Shown here: piece by piece, positions 63,413 to 64,000 of the stretch
Layout of the letters: each line of letters begins with the position of its first letter
Position numbering within the stretch: position 1 is the first letter of the stretch
The notes under the pieces: generated by a model
The model's database searches: none
The model's input: only the letters and a program-made list of their open reading frames with translations
What the model was told of the DNA's origin: nothing
Assembly (NCBI GenBank): GCA_027422505.1
Contig: JAPQWV010000005.1
Location: 12,467,501-12,531,500, forward strand
DNA: 64,000 bases
Reading direction: 5' to 3'
Source of the DNA: Craterostigma plantagineum
Taxonomy: Eukaryota; Streptophyta; Magnoliopsida; Lamiales; Linderniaceae
Translations under genes and position numbers: made by a program

Positions 63413-64000
63413 GCCTATATCGGCAAATATCATTCGCCCTCAGGCGATAAATACTGTGCATGCTCATCTCACATAAACCCCAAATGTCTCGTGCATGCAC
63501 ATGAATATGCAATGTGAATTAATATTGTAAACACTTACCATGCAGAAGCATGTCAAATAATTCACGTAATAATATAAAGACTCAAGCACGTAGTCACGTA
63601 GTTAAAGCATATACAAATAAATTATGTGTTGTAGTTGAAATTCCCACTTACCTGTCGTCCAAGCTAAATAAATTTACTGCTCCGGGAAATTCCTATTTTT
63701 CGACCTTTAAATAAAAATATTAAAGTATCAGTATAGCTCGTAAGAATGCCTAAGTTAGATAACTATTTCAAAAGAGACTGGTTAATGACACTGTATTATT
63801 CGAATCGCCTGATCGTTGGTCAATACAGATGTCGTCCGATTTTGAACCTAATTTAATTTCGCCCGATGGTTTATTTAAACATTAGTCAAAGTTGGGTCAA
63901 CCTTTATTTATAAAAATTCTCGGCGAAAGTTGTATCGCCCGATTATTTACCTTCAAGTCCGATCCATCTAATATATTACTACCTCCGTCCCACTTATTTC
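63413..64000 (-). repeat. Gypsy LTR fragment running off the window
   Basis: TATGTGTTGTAGTTGAAATT followed by CCCACTTACCTG matches the LTR of gypsy B at ~31880. GTGCATGCTCATCTCAC and CATGCACATGAATATG match the same region. The sequence then diverges, with TCGCCCGATT motifs near 63870 and 63938. A separate gypsy family; its other end is outside. Confidence 0.65.

Overview
The window reads as a transposon-rich intergenic region of a dicot plant nuclear genome. The evidence is UBN2-type Ty1/copia gags, Ty3/gypsy elements with Tekay/Del-like C-termini, initiator-tRNA-Met primer binding sites, an L1-type LINE, several MITEs, and one spliced host gene for a plant-type phosphatidylinositol 4-kinase gamma. 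There is no bacterial or organellar signature. Species cannot be named from sequence alone; an asterid is a guess only.

Layout. (1) 1-5527: plus-strand gypsy relics, with an internal 3' end, a 3.1-kb LTR (593-3721), a collapsed gag/protease stump carrying a 31-nt 5' half of tRNA-iMet, then a truncated second LTR. (2) 5528-14068: two related minus-strand copia elements, the first apparently inserted in the pre-integrase domain of the second, each with a ~350-bp LTR. (3) 14069-43804: a large minus-strand copia host element ('element 3': LTR 43505-43804, gag, protease, integrase, RT, RNase H, and probably a ~3-kb extra ORF at 14230-17240). Two Tekay-like gypsy elements interrupt it, each bounded by a perfect 5-bp target-site duplication: TTGTG around 19453-26633 in the RT, and CCTGT around 30943-41694 in the gag. 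The second is very young (LTRs ~99% identical by eye) yet has broken coding. (4) 43805-45640: a different copia gag/protease relic ending in its LTR; element 3 sits directly against it. (5) 45641-53699: the low-copy island, with four TIR elements (two hAT-like, two TAA-flanked) and the PI4K-gamma gene (49648-51596, one intron, intact except for an 11-G run that breaks the frame), followed by a decayed PIF/Harbinger transposase. (6) 53700-58290: three truncated copia copies in both orientations; one carries a Mutator-like MITE with a perfect 9-bp TSD. (7) 58291-63412: a 5'-truncated, frame-damaged L1-type LINE on the minus strand. (8) 63413-64000: a gypsy LTR fragment running off the window.

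The most interesting non-gene signals are: a 21-bp long-range inverted repeat bracketing the PBS in both nested gypsy elements, whose arms have changed together between the two families (a candidate conserved RNA stem joining LTR and leader); the embedded 5' tRNA-iMet half; a palindrome with TATACCA/TGGTATA arms kept in LTRs of three copia families; dense TCGA-core motifs in gypsy LTRs; and an unassigned extra ORF in the copia elements. Everything except the PI4K gene appears to be mobile DNA or its debris, and no retroelement copy here is fully coding-competent.
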